Shown piece by piece: positions 1-5,082 of a stretch of DNA of 5,082 nucleotides. Both the position numbers and the translations under genes were made by a program. The notes beneath the pieces were generated by a model. It was not told the origin of the DNA, did not search any database, and saw only the letters and a list, made by a program, of their open reading frames with translations. Source of the stretch: Clostridiales bacterium (GTDB taxonomy: Bacteria; Bacillota; Clostridia; Caldicoprobacterales; DTU083); NCBI GenBank assembly GCA_012512335.1, contig JAAZEK010000032.1:1-5082 (forward strand), in the 5' to 3' direction. Position 1 is the first letter of the stretch. The number at the start of each line of letters is the position of its first letter.

Positions 1-59
1 AAGAAGCCTTTGCAGGAACGATTATCAATCTTAGCGAATATCAGCAGAAAATGCGTTAA
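1..59 (+). CDS. C-terminal end of an unidentified gene (partial, 5' end outside window)
   Basis: Reading from position 3, the plus strand encodes 18 residues (EAFAGTIINLSEYQQKMR) and then a TAA stop at 57-59. The next base but one begins a hairpin that looks like a terminator, which supports this frame as the true end of a gene. Frame 1 stays open longer, but it would run through that hairpin, so it is less likely. The fragment is too short to assign a family and no function is proposed. Confidence 0.45.
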   Translation, partial: EAFAGTIINLSEYQQKMR

Positions 60-60
60 G

Positions 61-109
61 CACCTTTCACTGTCTGAACGCAGTGAGTTTGGAAGGTGTA
101 GTATTTTCT
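61..109 (+). terminator. Probable intrinsic terminator of the upstream partial gene
   Basis: The arms CACCTT (61-66) and AAGGTG (93-98) pair. Inside them TCACTG (67-72) pairs with CAGTGA (81-86) across an 8-base loop, leaving a 6-base bulge on the 3' side. An alternative pairing extends the outer stem to 8 bp with one G-U pair. A T-rich stretch (TAGTATTTTCT) follows. The hairpin starts two bases after the TAA of the preceding frame, as expected of a terminator. The bulge and the interrupted T-tract make it imperfect. Confidence 0.55.
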
Positions 110-227
110 GTTGATATGAGCTTTAGTTTGATTCGTGAGTGCAACAGCGACTGGAATATATTTATTATTTTGCTTCCCAGTGAACAGTAACTTTCTATCA
201 TATACAGGTTAAGCTTAATCTTATTGC

Positions 228-254
228 TTGACTTAGGGTATTAGCGATTATAAT
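228..254 (+). promoter_or_regulatory. Possible sigma-A-type promoter for the PHP phosphatase gene
   Basis: A TTGACT hexamer at 228-233 and a perfect TATAAT at 249-254 are separated by 15 bases, shorter than the usual 17. The pair lies about 90 bases upstream of the gene start, in the only intergenic region that could drive it. The -10 box is convincing as sequence, but the spacing is poor and such boxes are common in AT-rich DNA. Confidence 0.4.
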
Positions 255-330
255 ATGATGTGTAGATAATAATTGCTGTCTCTTCAATAGCCTGAATAAA
301 TGAAATTGAGATAGCATTAAAATAATTTGA

Positions 331-339
331 AAAAGGTGA
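331..339 (+). promoter_or_regulatory. Ribosome binding site that favours the TTG start at 345
   Basis: AAAAGGTGA at 331-339 includes AGGTGA, which is complementary to the 16S rRNA 3' end, and it sits five bases before TTG 345. The alternative in-frame TTG at 327 would place this site inside the gene and has no recognisable Shine-Dalgarno sequence upstream. The first ATG (360) cannot be the start, because it would remove the first histidine of the H-x-H metal motif. Confidence 0.55.
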
Positions 340-344
340 ATTAC

Positions 345-1145
345 TTGCTGGACTATCATATGCACTCGACATACTCCCCTGATGGGAGAATGACTATGGA
401 AGAAGCCTGTCACCAGGCAATAAAGGTTGGTTTGACGGAAATTGCCATAACCGATCACATGGATATTGATTTACCTGATAACGAGGAAGCTTTTCAGATA
501 AAGGACTTAAATGGATATTTTAAGGATTTAGCACAGGTAAAGAATAAATTTCAAGATATCCTTAAGGTGAAAGCTGGAATTGAATTTGGCTTACAGGATT
601 GGACTCTAGAGCAGGCGACAGCCATAACTAAAGATTATCCTTTAGACTTTGTTATTGCCTCAATCCATCTGGTTAATGGCGAAGACCCATATTACGGTCA
701 TTATTTTAATTCTAGAGATAAAATAAAAAGCTACACTGACTATTATGATACTATTTATCAGTTGCTTAATGATTTTGATGATTTCAATGTTTTAGGTCAT
801 TTAGATTATCTTAGACGTTATTCTCCATATGAATATAAACCAAGCGATCATAAAATAGGGGAAGAAATCATAGAAAGCATTCTTAAGTTGCTTGTAGAAA
901 AAGGTAAGGGAATAGAACTGAATACAGCAGGGCTTAAGCACTTTTCGAAGCAGCCTCATCCCCATCCAGATATTATAAAGTGGTTCCGAGAATTAGGTGG
1001 CGAGATTGTAGCAATTGGTTCTGATTCACATAAAACTGAGTTTGTGGGTTATGAAATCGATCGTGCATTGGAATGGCTTAAATATGCTGGATTTGAGTAT
1101 GTTGCTTCTTTTACTGAGATGAAACCTACCTTTGTGAAAATCTGA
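345..1145 (+). CDS. PHP-domain phosphoesterase, histidinol-phosphatase (HisJ/HisK) family
   Basis: The 266-residue product (272 if TTG 327 is used) covers a whole PHP-type phosphatase of usual length. Metal-binding motifs appear in family order, numbered from TTG 345: H-M-H at 5-7 and D13; T-D-H at 36-38; E80 in AGIEFG; S-I-H at 106-108; G-H-L-D at 151-154; ELNTAG at 191-196; and G-S-D-S-H at 225-229. These residues build the trinuclear metal centre of PHP hydrolases. No signal peptide or membrane segment is visible, so it should be cytoplasmic. Characterised HisJ/HisK enzymes hydrolyse L-histidinol phosphate in histidine synthesis. No other his gene is present, and related PHP proteins act on other phosphate esters, so the substrate is only probable. 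It is a single gene, convergent with its right neighbour (38-base gap) and with no clear terminator between them. Confidence 0.88.
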   Translation: MLDYHMHSTYSPDGRMTMEEACHQAIKVGLTEIAITDHMDIDLPDNEEAFQIKDLNGYFKDLAQVKNKFQDILKVKAGIEFGLQDWTLEQATAITKDYPLDFVIASIHLVNGEDPYYGHYFNSRDKIKSYTDYYDTIYQLLNDFDDFNVLGHLDYLRRYSPYEYKPSDHKIGEEIIESILKLLVEKGKGIELNTAGLKHFSKQPHPHPDIIKWFRELGGEIVAIGSDSHKTEFVGYEIDRALEWLKYAGFEYVASFTEMKPTFVKI

Positions 1146-1183
1146 TTAACATGTCATCCAGAGCATTAACAATGAATCTTTCG

Positions 1184-1897
1184 CTAATTCAGCTTATGCT
1201 TACCAAAGAGATCCTGATACAGCATGACCATGGCACCTGCTGTTGTTTTTTGACATAGAGGTAGATTACACTTTGAGATAAGATAGTATCGTTCTTCGTC
1301 CTCTACAACGGATTTAAAACGTTTGTGTATCTTAAGTGCTATCCTGGCATTGAATTTTATATATTTTTCTATACTGTCCAACAAATATGCACCTTTTTCT
1401 GCACGAAACTCTTGAACATATTGATAGGAACGTTTCACAAAGTTTTCATATTGTCTGTGATCATCTAACAGTTTGATATTAGCGTGCTGTGGAATGCTCA
1501 TATCGTGAATGAGATGCAGTGCAGCACCAAAATAGAACATGGACTTATTAAAATTCCCAGCCCTCCACCTCTCCAGGGTATGGTCATAATACTCCACAGC
1601 TAGCTCCATTGCATTTTTTCTTCCGTATAGACCCTTTCTTTTGTAAGGATTGTAAAAATGGTGTGTACTTTTAAAGTCCTGATCCGCCCAAACTGCACCC
1701 TTGTTAATCTCCTTGATATAGCTTAAGAAAAAATTGTATTCCTTTTCTCGTTTGTCATTTCGAAGAACCTGCAATGCCTGAACATTAATGAATTTGTGCA
1801 CTTCACACTGAGTTTGAATAATGGATTTTTTGACAGGATTGGTAACTCCGAAAACAAGATTCAGGAAATAATCATAGGATCTTTCTATAAGCTTCAT
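1184..1897 (-). CDS. Small zinc-dependent phospholipase C family protein, apparently not secreted
   Basis: The 237-residue product matches the metal-ligand pattern of the zinc phospholipase C / alpha-toxin family. H34 is followed by the W-A-D-Q-D segment (D72 or D74) with H79/H80 and F-Y-N-P. The core then reads H128-x3-D132-x5-H138, then H147-x3-E151, parallel to the H-x3-D-x5-H and H-x3-E sets of Clostridium perfringens alpha-toxin. Known members hydrolyse phospholipids such as phosphatidylcholine outside the cell. Here there is no signal peptide, no C-terminal lipid-binding C2/PLAT domain, and no tryptophan matching the N-terminal Trp1 that ligates zinc in secreted enzymes. It may therefore be an intracellular or divergent hydrolase with another substrate. 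The ATG is supported by GAGAGGG (1904-1910) six bases upstream, and no alternative start codon was seen just upstream. It is transcribed separately from the RsgI-like genes, behind their terminator. Confidence 0.75.
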   Translation of the reverse strand: MKLIERSYDYFLNLVFGVTNPVKKSIIQTQCEVHKFINVQALQVLRNDKREKEYNFFLSYIKEINKGAVWADQDFKSTHHFYNPYKRKGLYGRKNAMELAVEYYDHTLERWRAGNFNKSMFYFGAALHLIHDMSIPQHANIKLLDDHRQYENFVKRSYQYVQEFRAEKGAYLLDSIEKYIKFNARIALKIHKRFKSVVEDEERYYLISKCNLPLCQKTTAGAMVMLYQDLFGKHKLN

Positions 1898-1933
1898 GGC
1901 AAACCCTCTCTTATAAAAATTAGATACAATCTT

Positions 1934-1939
1934 ATTATA
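1934..1939 (-). promoter_or_regulatory. Candidate -10 box for the phospholipase-like gene
   Basis: The minus strand carries TATAAT here, about 37 bases upstream of the ATG at 1897. No convincing TTGACA-like -35 is found 16-18 bases further upstream; the region is T-rich instead. The rest of the 1898-2109 interval shows no open frame or strong structure. The box is reported because a terminator separates this gene from the upstream unit, so it needs its own promoter. Confidence 0.3.
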
Positions 1940-2097
1940 TAGTATTGTCTGATAGAAAAAGTTTATCCACCATGAACTGATTCTGTATTAATGCTACTTT
2001 GGAATACAACCCATAACTTTTTAGTCCTTTAGTGATTCTGTGACGGTGGTCAACTGTAATAATGCTCATATGACTTTGTAGGAACACAGTGTAAGTC

Positions 2098-2148
2098 ACA
2101 TAATAAATTAAAGGACATGCTTAACCATTATGATTAAACATGCCCTTT
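2098..2148 (-). terminator. Intrinsic terminator of the RsgI-like operon
   Basis: On the minus strand, 2148-2134 (AAAGGGCATGTTTAA) and 2124-2110 (TTAAGCATGTCCTTT) form an uninterrupted 15-bp stem with two G-U pairs around a 9-base loop. The stem runs into the T-rich AATTTATTATG. It begins about 38 bases after the stop of the 2187-3653 gene. The two G-U pairs become A-C mismatches if the other strand is transcribed, and no T-run follows on that side, so the hairpin is oriented for the minus strand. Confidence 0.75.
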
Positions 2149-2186
2149 GCTCTAAAAAGAATTTATTATTGTCGCTGTATTAGTTA

Positions 2187-3653
2187 TTAGTCATCGTCGT
2201 CAACTTCAAAGTCTGTTATCTTGCCAGTATAGCCGTCTATTTCTATTTCGTACTCTTTTCCATTGGCTTTAATTTCTATTTCATACTCAGGGCGACCATC
2301 ATCATAATCAAATTCGAAATCAGTTATTGTGCCGTTAACCTTTGCCGGGGCAATCTTCTTTGCTTCTTCGGCTGAAATTACTTCTTTCTTAGATGATTCT
2401 GTTTTTGGTTTAGCCGTACTGCTTGGTTTGGTTGTGCTGGAGCTTGTGTTTTTTGAAGTTTCCTTCTTACTATAATCATCGTCATCATCAACATCAAAGT
2501 CTGTTATCTTGCCAGTATAGCCGTCTATTTCTATTTCGTACTCTTTTCCATTGGCCTTAATCTCTATCTCATACTCTGGGCGACCATCATCATAATCAAA
2601 TTCGAAATCAGTTATAGTACCATTAACCTTTGCCAGGGCAATCTTCTTCGCTTCTTCGGCTGAAATTACTTCTTTCTTAGATGATTCTGTTTTTGGTTTA
2701 GCTGTATTGCTTGGCTTAGCTGTGCTACTTGGTTTAGCTGTACTGGAACTTGTTTTAGTTGAAGTTTCCTTCTTACTATAATCATCATCGTCATCAACAT
2801 CAAAGTCGGTTATCTTGCCTGTATAGCCATCTATTTCTATTTCATATTCTTTACCATTGGCTTTAATCTCTATTTCATACTCAGGACGGCCATCATCGTA
2901 ACCAAATTCGAAATCAGTTATCGTACCATTAACTTTTTCCAAAGCTATTTTCCTAGCCTCTTCTTCCGATATTACTTCCCTCTTCTCTGTACTAGAAGGC
3001 TCATTTCCATTCTTAGCAGGTTTGTTGTCTGCATTTTCTGAAACAGCTGTTGCTTTCGTACCAATTATAGTGCTAAATAATTCTTCAGCAGTTATGTTTC
3101 TTTCCTCTGCATATTGAAGTAACTCTTTTAGCTTCATGTCTAGCAGCTCATCCATTGAAGAGTCGTCATCCAGCTCCTTGATTTTATCTGCAACTATTTC
3201 TTTACCACTTCTAGCTTCACTTCCAATATTGTCAGGTATCGATTGACTTACAACCGTTGCTTCAATTTGCTTATTTTGCAGATATGCTACAATTGCATGA
3301 TTTAGCTTATCTACGGTCTCTTTATCAGTAAGTTCATCGTTTACTGTAATTAATACCAAATTGTCTTCTCCACCTGTGATATAGCCTCTAAGTACCATTA
3401 AATCAGCTAGATCCTCTACAGTCTTTTTTAGGTTCTTATCTCTATGGGAAAATTCGCTTAATAGCTCTCTTGCATCGTCATTTAATGGATTAATCTCAAC
3501 CACCTTATCTAATCTGTTAGCTTTTATTTCAATACTGGGGTTTATATCCATTGTTAGAGTATAAGCTGGTTGGTTTAGCCCTACACCTACTATTATAACT
3601 GTTAATAATAACAGTACCCCTATTCCTATTCCTATCTTTGTATTTCTTCTCAT
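2187..3653 (-). CDS. RsgI-like membrane protein with three PepSY domains and no cytoplasmic sigma-binding domain
   Basis: The 488-residue product begins with a short basic tail (MRRNTK) and one transmembrane helix (about 7-27) with no clear signal-peptidase site, suggesting an N-in, C-out anchor. Residues 30-200 resemble the extracytoplasmic part of RsgI anti-sigma factors. D-I-N-P-S-I at 36-41 is followed by a segment like IxxNRxxxVxxxxPLNxDA. In RsgI proteins the Asn-Pro bond of this motif is a self-cleavage site in transmembrane signalling. Three PepSY domains follow (about 225-290, 327-392, 423-488), joined by Ser/Thr/Ala/Lys/Pro linkers with SSTAKP-like repeats. The product ends in four aspartates. 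The start is firm: AAGGAGG lies eight bases upstream, and an in-frame stop lies 11 codons before the ATG with no earlier start. The usual cytoplasmic RsgI_N domain is therefore absent. The gene sits 76 bases downstream of its paralog, probably in one operon. Its role is unknown; a co-sensor or decoy is possible. Confidence 0.82.
   Translation of the reverse strand: MRRNTKIGIGIGVLLLLTVIIVGVGLNQPAYTLTMDINPSIEIKANRLDKVVEINPLNDDARELLSEFSHRDKNLKKTVEDLADLMVLRGYITGGEDNLVLITVNDELTDKETVDKLNHAIVAYLQNKQIEATVVSQSIPDNIGSEARSGKEIVADKIKELDDDSSMDELLDMKLKELLQYAEERNITAEELFSTIIGTKATAVSENADNKPAKNGNEPSSTEKREVISEEEARKIALEKVNGTITDFEFGYDDGRPEYEIEIKANGKEYEIEIDGYTGKITDFDVDDDDDYSKKETSTKTSSSTAKPSSTAKPSNTAKPKTESSKKEVISAEEAKKIALAKVNGTITDFEFDYDDGRPEYEIEIKANGKEYEIEIDGYTGKITDFDVDDDDDYSKKETSKNTSSSTTKPSSTAKPKTESSKKEVISAEEAKKIAPAKVNGTITDFEFDYDDGRPEYEIEIKANGKEYEIEIDGYTGKITDFEVDDDD
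2190..2981 (-). repeat. Three tandem PepSY-coding repeats with SSTAKP-like linkers
   Basis: Repeat units lie at 2760-2981 (unit 1), 2454-2675 (unit 2) and 2190-2387 (unit 3), starting 306 and 288 bases apart. Units 2 and 3 differ at only two of 66 residues (L340/P436 and D387/E483) and are also very similar as DNA, including the linker. Unit 1 differs from unit 2 at about five residues. Each unit has the pattern EVIS-EEA-KIA, VNGTITDFEF, DDGRPEYEIEI, GKEYEIEIDGYTGKITDF and then a run of aspartates. The first linker has one more SNTAKP-type hexapeptide than the second, which explains the 18-base difference in spacing. Confidence 0.9.
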
Positions 3654-3661
3654 TATTACTG

Positions 3662-3669
3662 CCTCCTTT
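3662..3669 (-). promoter_or_regulatory. Strong ribosome binding site of the three-PepSY gene
   Basis: The minus strand reads AAAGGAGG eight bases before the ATG at 3653, a near-ideal Shine-Dalgarno sequence and spacing. It fixes the start at the transmembrane helix and so shows that this RsgI-like protein has no N-terminal cytoplasmic domain. In the rest of the 76-base gap to the upstream gene no terminator and no convincing promoter were found, consistent with co-transcription. Confidence 0.85.
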
Positions 3670-3729
3670 GTCTTTATACTCAGTTAACACACGAACCTTG
3701 TATTTTATTGCATCAATTTAAAATCTTTT

Positions 3730-5082
3730 TCAATCGTCATCATCATCATCGTCGTCATCGTCGTCGTCGTCCACGTCAAAATCAGTGATTTTGCCAGTAT
3801 AAGCATCTATCTCAAGCTCATATATCTTTCCACTAGCCCTTATCTCTATTTCATATTTCGGATCATCATCATCACTATCTAGCTCGAAATCAATAATTTC
3901 TCCATTCACTCTCGCCAATGCTATTTTCCTAGCCTCAGACGATGATATTATTTTCTTGTTGCTTGTAGGCTTTATTTCTTCATCGTCATCATCATTGTCG
4001 TCAACATCAACGCCATCATCGTCATCGTCATCATCATCATCCACATCAAAATCAATGATTTTGCCAGTATAAGCGTCTATTTCAAGCTCATAAATCTTTC
4101 CATTGGCTCTTATTTCATATTTTGGATCATCATCGTCATCGTCATCTAACTCAAACTCAACAATTTCGCCATTTACCCTCTGCAGTGCAATTCTTCTGGC
4201 CTCAGACGATGATATTATTTTCCGGTTATTTGTATTGCCACCATTAGTGTTTCCATTATTGTTCCCATTTTCTTTATCATCATCTTTATTATCGTTTGTT
4301 TTGTCGTTATCATTCTTGTCATCGATTTTATCATCAGTTTTGTCATCATCATTACCAGTTTTGCCATCATCAACGGTAGAATCTATTGATTCACTTATTC
4401 TATCTAGATCCATGCTATCAATGATTTTATCAATATCTAATCCATCTCTTCTAGAAATTTGGATTAGCTCATATACTGAAAGTTCAACCAAATCCTCAGT
4501 TACCAGGTCAGGATTCAATATAATCAAATTTCTAATAAAGGTCATCTTACCAACTGAAATATTGTATCTCTTAGCAAAGTCCTCAACTGTATTACTCTTT
4601 TCAAGTGATTGGGTCAGTATAATAGGGTCCTTGTTTTCCTTTCCCAGTTGCTGATGTATTGCATTATTCAAATCATTGGCTTGCTTCGAACCCTTATCTT
4701 TGTCCTTATTATAAACTGACAAAAGTATTAGCTCGTCAGCCTCTTTGATATAGGTTTGCTTTACGAGATTGTCCATAAGCCCTGCTGTAACTTCATACAG
4801 ATCCTTGCCTTTGAAATCGAGGTCTTCTACAAGCTTTGTTGCGTCCTGATTAATTGGAAGCAATTCTATTACTTGGTCTTTTCTGTTGGTAGTTATTTGA
4901 ATGCTAGGATTAACGTCTAAATATATCCGACTGTCAGGCACCATAAACTGAAATTGAAAATTAATGAATAGAAGCAATACAGCTGCAATAGAGGCAAAAG
5001 ACACCATGGGCATGATAGCTACTCTTTTACGGCTCTGTCTGGTAATATCATCATGCTGGATCATTTTAGCTACTGGCTGACT
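3730..5082 (-). CDS. rsgI: RsgI-family anti-sigma factor with two PepSY domains (partial, N-terminus outside window)
   Basis: The frame is open from the TGA at 3730 to the window edge. The first ATG (5064) has no ribosome binding site, and the codons before it (SQPVAK) are in frame, so it is probably internal. Numbered from that ATG, a basic stretch (RQSRKR, 9-14) precedes a transmembrane helix (about 15-40). An RsgI-type extracytoplasmic domain follows, with D-V-N-P-S-I at 50-55 and a segment like AKRYNISVGK near 164-173. A D/N/K-rich linker spans 232-280, then PepSY domains at 281-341 and 370-431, and a tail of 13 aspartates. In known RsgI proteins a cytoplasmic domain of about 50 residues before the helix binds sigma factor SigI. 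Self-cleavage at Asn-Pro and later intramembrane proteolysis release it. That domain should lie beyond 5082. The signal sensed is unknown; PepSY domains are known from inhibitory propeptides of M4 peptidases and from cell-surface proteins. Confidence 0.83.
   Translation of the reverse strand, partial: SQPVAKMIQHDDITRQSRKRVAIMPMVSFASIAAVLLLFINFQFQFMVPDSRIYLDVNPSIQITTNRKDQVIELLPINQDATKLVEDLDFKGKDLYEVTAGLMDNLVKQTYIKEADELILLSVYNKDKDKGSKQANDLNNAIHQQLGKENKDPIILTQSLEKSNTVEDFAKRYNISVGKMTFIRNLIILNPDLVTEDLVELSVYELIQISRRDGLDIDKIIDSMDLDRISESIDSTVDDGKTGNDDDKTDDKIDDKNDNDKTNDNKDDDKENGNNNGNTNGGNTNNRKIISSSEARRIALQRVNGEIVEFELDDDDDDDPKYEIRANGKIYELEIDAYTGKIIDFDVDDDDDDDDDGVDVDDNDDDDEEIKPTSNKKIISSSEARKIALARVNGEIIDFELDSDDDDPKYEIEIRASGKIYELEIDAYTGKITDFDVDDDDDDDDDDDDD
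3733..3771 (-). repeat. Thirteen-codon aspartate (GAY)n tract at the 3' end of the rsgI-like gene
   Basis: Thirteen consecutive GAT/GAC codons run directly into the TGA stop, giving a pure poly-Asp C-terminus. Shorter tracts of the same kind lie at 4015-4041 (nine Asp) and 4126-4146 (seven Asp) in the same gene. GAT and GAC are mixed, but the tract is still a trinucleotide repeat in which slippage changes length without shifting the frame. Confidence 0.9.
3772..4224 (-). repeat. Two PepSY-coding repeats joined by an acidic linker
   Basis: Copy A (4042-4224) and copy B (3772-3957) share the pattern KIISSSEAR-IAL, RVNGE, DPKYEI, GKIYELEIDAYTGKI-DFDVDD. Copy A lacks two residues (E-I) in the first strand of the hairpin: KYEIRANG against KYEIEIRASG. 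The linker between them (3958-4041) is almost entirely aspartate, with glutamates near its end. These copies resemble each other more than they resemble the three copies of the downstream gene, so amplification was probably separate in each gene. Confidence 0.88.
4225..4371 (-). repeat. Low-complexity Asp/Asn/Lys linker-coding region
   Basis: This stretch encodes residues 232-280 of the rsgI-like product. It is built almost wholly of D, N, K, G and T, with irregular DDK/NDK-type repeats turning into an Asn/Gly segment. It joins the RsgI-type domain to the first PepSY domain. A flexible, hydrophilic spacer that carries the PepSY domains out into the cell wall is the simplest reading. The downstream paralog uses a different Ser/Thr/Pro-type linker between its PepSY copies. 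Confidence 0.8.

Noticed and set aside
209..218. Ten-base palindrome TTAAGCTTAA just upstream of the candidate -35 box
   Set aside because: It could be an operator half-site, but it is short, AT-rich and present once, so chance is a sufficient explanation.
198..458. Minus-strand open frame of 86 codons
   Set aside because: It overlaps the start of the PHP gene in antisense, matches no recognised family, and covers the better supported promoter and ribosome binding site of that gene.
1146..1183. Possible shared terminator between the convergent PHP and phospholipase-like genes
   Set aside because: Only about 4-bp complementary arms were found and there is no T-run on either strand.
2039..2100. 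TGTGAC (2039-2044) and GTCACA (2095-2100) inverted repeat in the intergenic region
   Set aside because: The arms are only six bases and 50 bases apart, with no supporting structure between them.
3654..3729. Possible internal promoter or SigI-type promoter between the two RsgI-like genes
   Set aside because: A TATAAA-like hexamer occurs on the minus strand, but no matching -35 or C-rich SigI-type element is correctly spaced. Read-through from upstream is the simpler explanation.
3733..4371. Trinucleotide-like repeats that might suggest a CRISPR array or a non-coding satellite
   Set aside because: The frame is open throughout, the repeats translate to Asp-rich segments between PepSY domains, and there are no direct repeats with unique spacers.
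4103..4654. Plus-strand open frame of 183 codons rich in serine and leucine
   Set aside because: It is the complement of the Asp/Asn/Lys-rich coding region of the minus-strand rsgI-like gene. The Ser runs mirror the GAY codons, and the composition is that of an antisense shadow.

Overview
The window looks like chromosomal DNA of a low-GC Gram-positive anaerobe, most likely a member of the Clostridia. The evidence is the AT-rich sequence, a strong AAGGAGG-type ribosome binding site, a TTG start, RsgI-type anti-sigma proteins, a small clostridial-type zinc phospholipase C relative and a HisJ-family PHP phosphatase. No RNA genes, insertion sequences or CRISPR arrays were seen.

Layout. Positions 1-59 hold the last 18 codons of an unidentified plus-strand gene, followed at once by a probable terminator hairpin. 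A plus-strand PHP-domain phosphoesterase (histidinol-phosphatase type) lies at 345-1145. It converges on a minus-strand gene (1184-1897) for a small zinc-dependent phospholipase C family protein with no signal peptide. A 289-bp intergenic region follows. It holds a possible promoter for the phospholipase-like gene and a good intrinsic terminator (15-bp stem) that closes the minus-strand transcription unit to its right.

That unit fills the right half of the window and is the most interesting part. Two adjacent minus-strand genes encode paralogous membrane-anchored proteins. Each has a transmembrane helix, an RsgI-like extracytoplasmic domain with a D-[IV]-N-P-S-I motif, a low-complexity linker and tandem PepSY domains, and each ends in an acidic aspartate run. 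The upstream gene (3730-5082) is open through the window edge, so its cytoplasmic sigma-binding domain, and probably a sigI-type sigma factor gene, should lie beyond 5082. The downstream gene (2187-3653) is complete. It starts from a near-perfect ribosome binding site directly at the transmembrane helix, so it has no room for a sigma-binding domain, yet it keeps the Asn-Pro motif and carries three PepSY copies.

Working model (inference): the upstream protein is a SigI-type anti-sigma factor that senses a cell-surface or extracellular cue through PepSY and acidic modules. The downstream paralog is a co-expressed accessory, decoy or co-sensor with the same outside architecture and no direct sigma-factor contact. 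The PepSY copies and aspartate-coding trinucleotide tracts show recent internal duplication and are likely to vary in length between strains.
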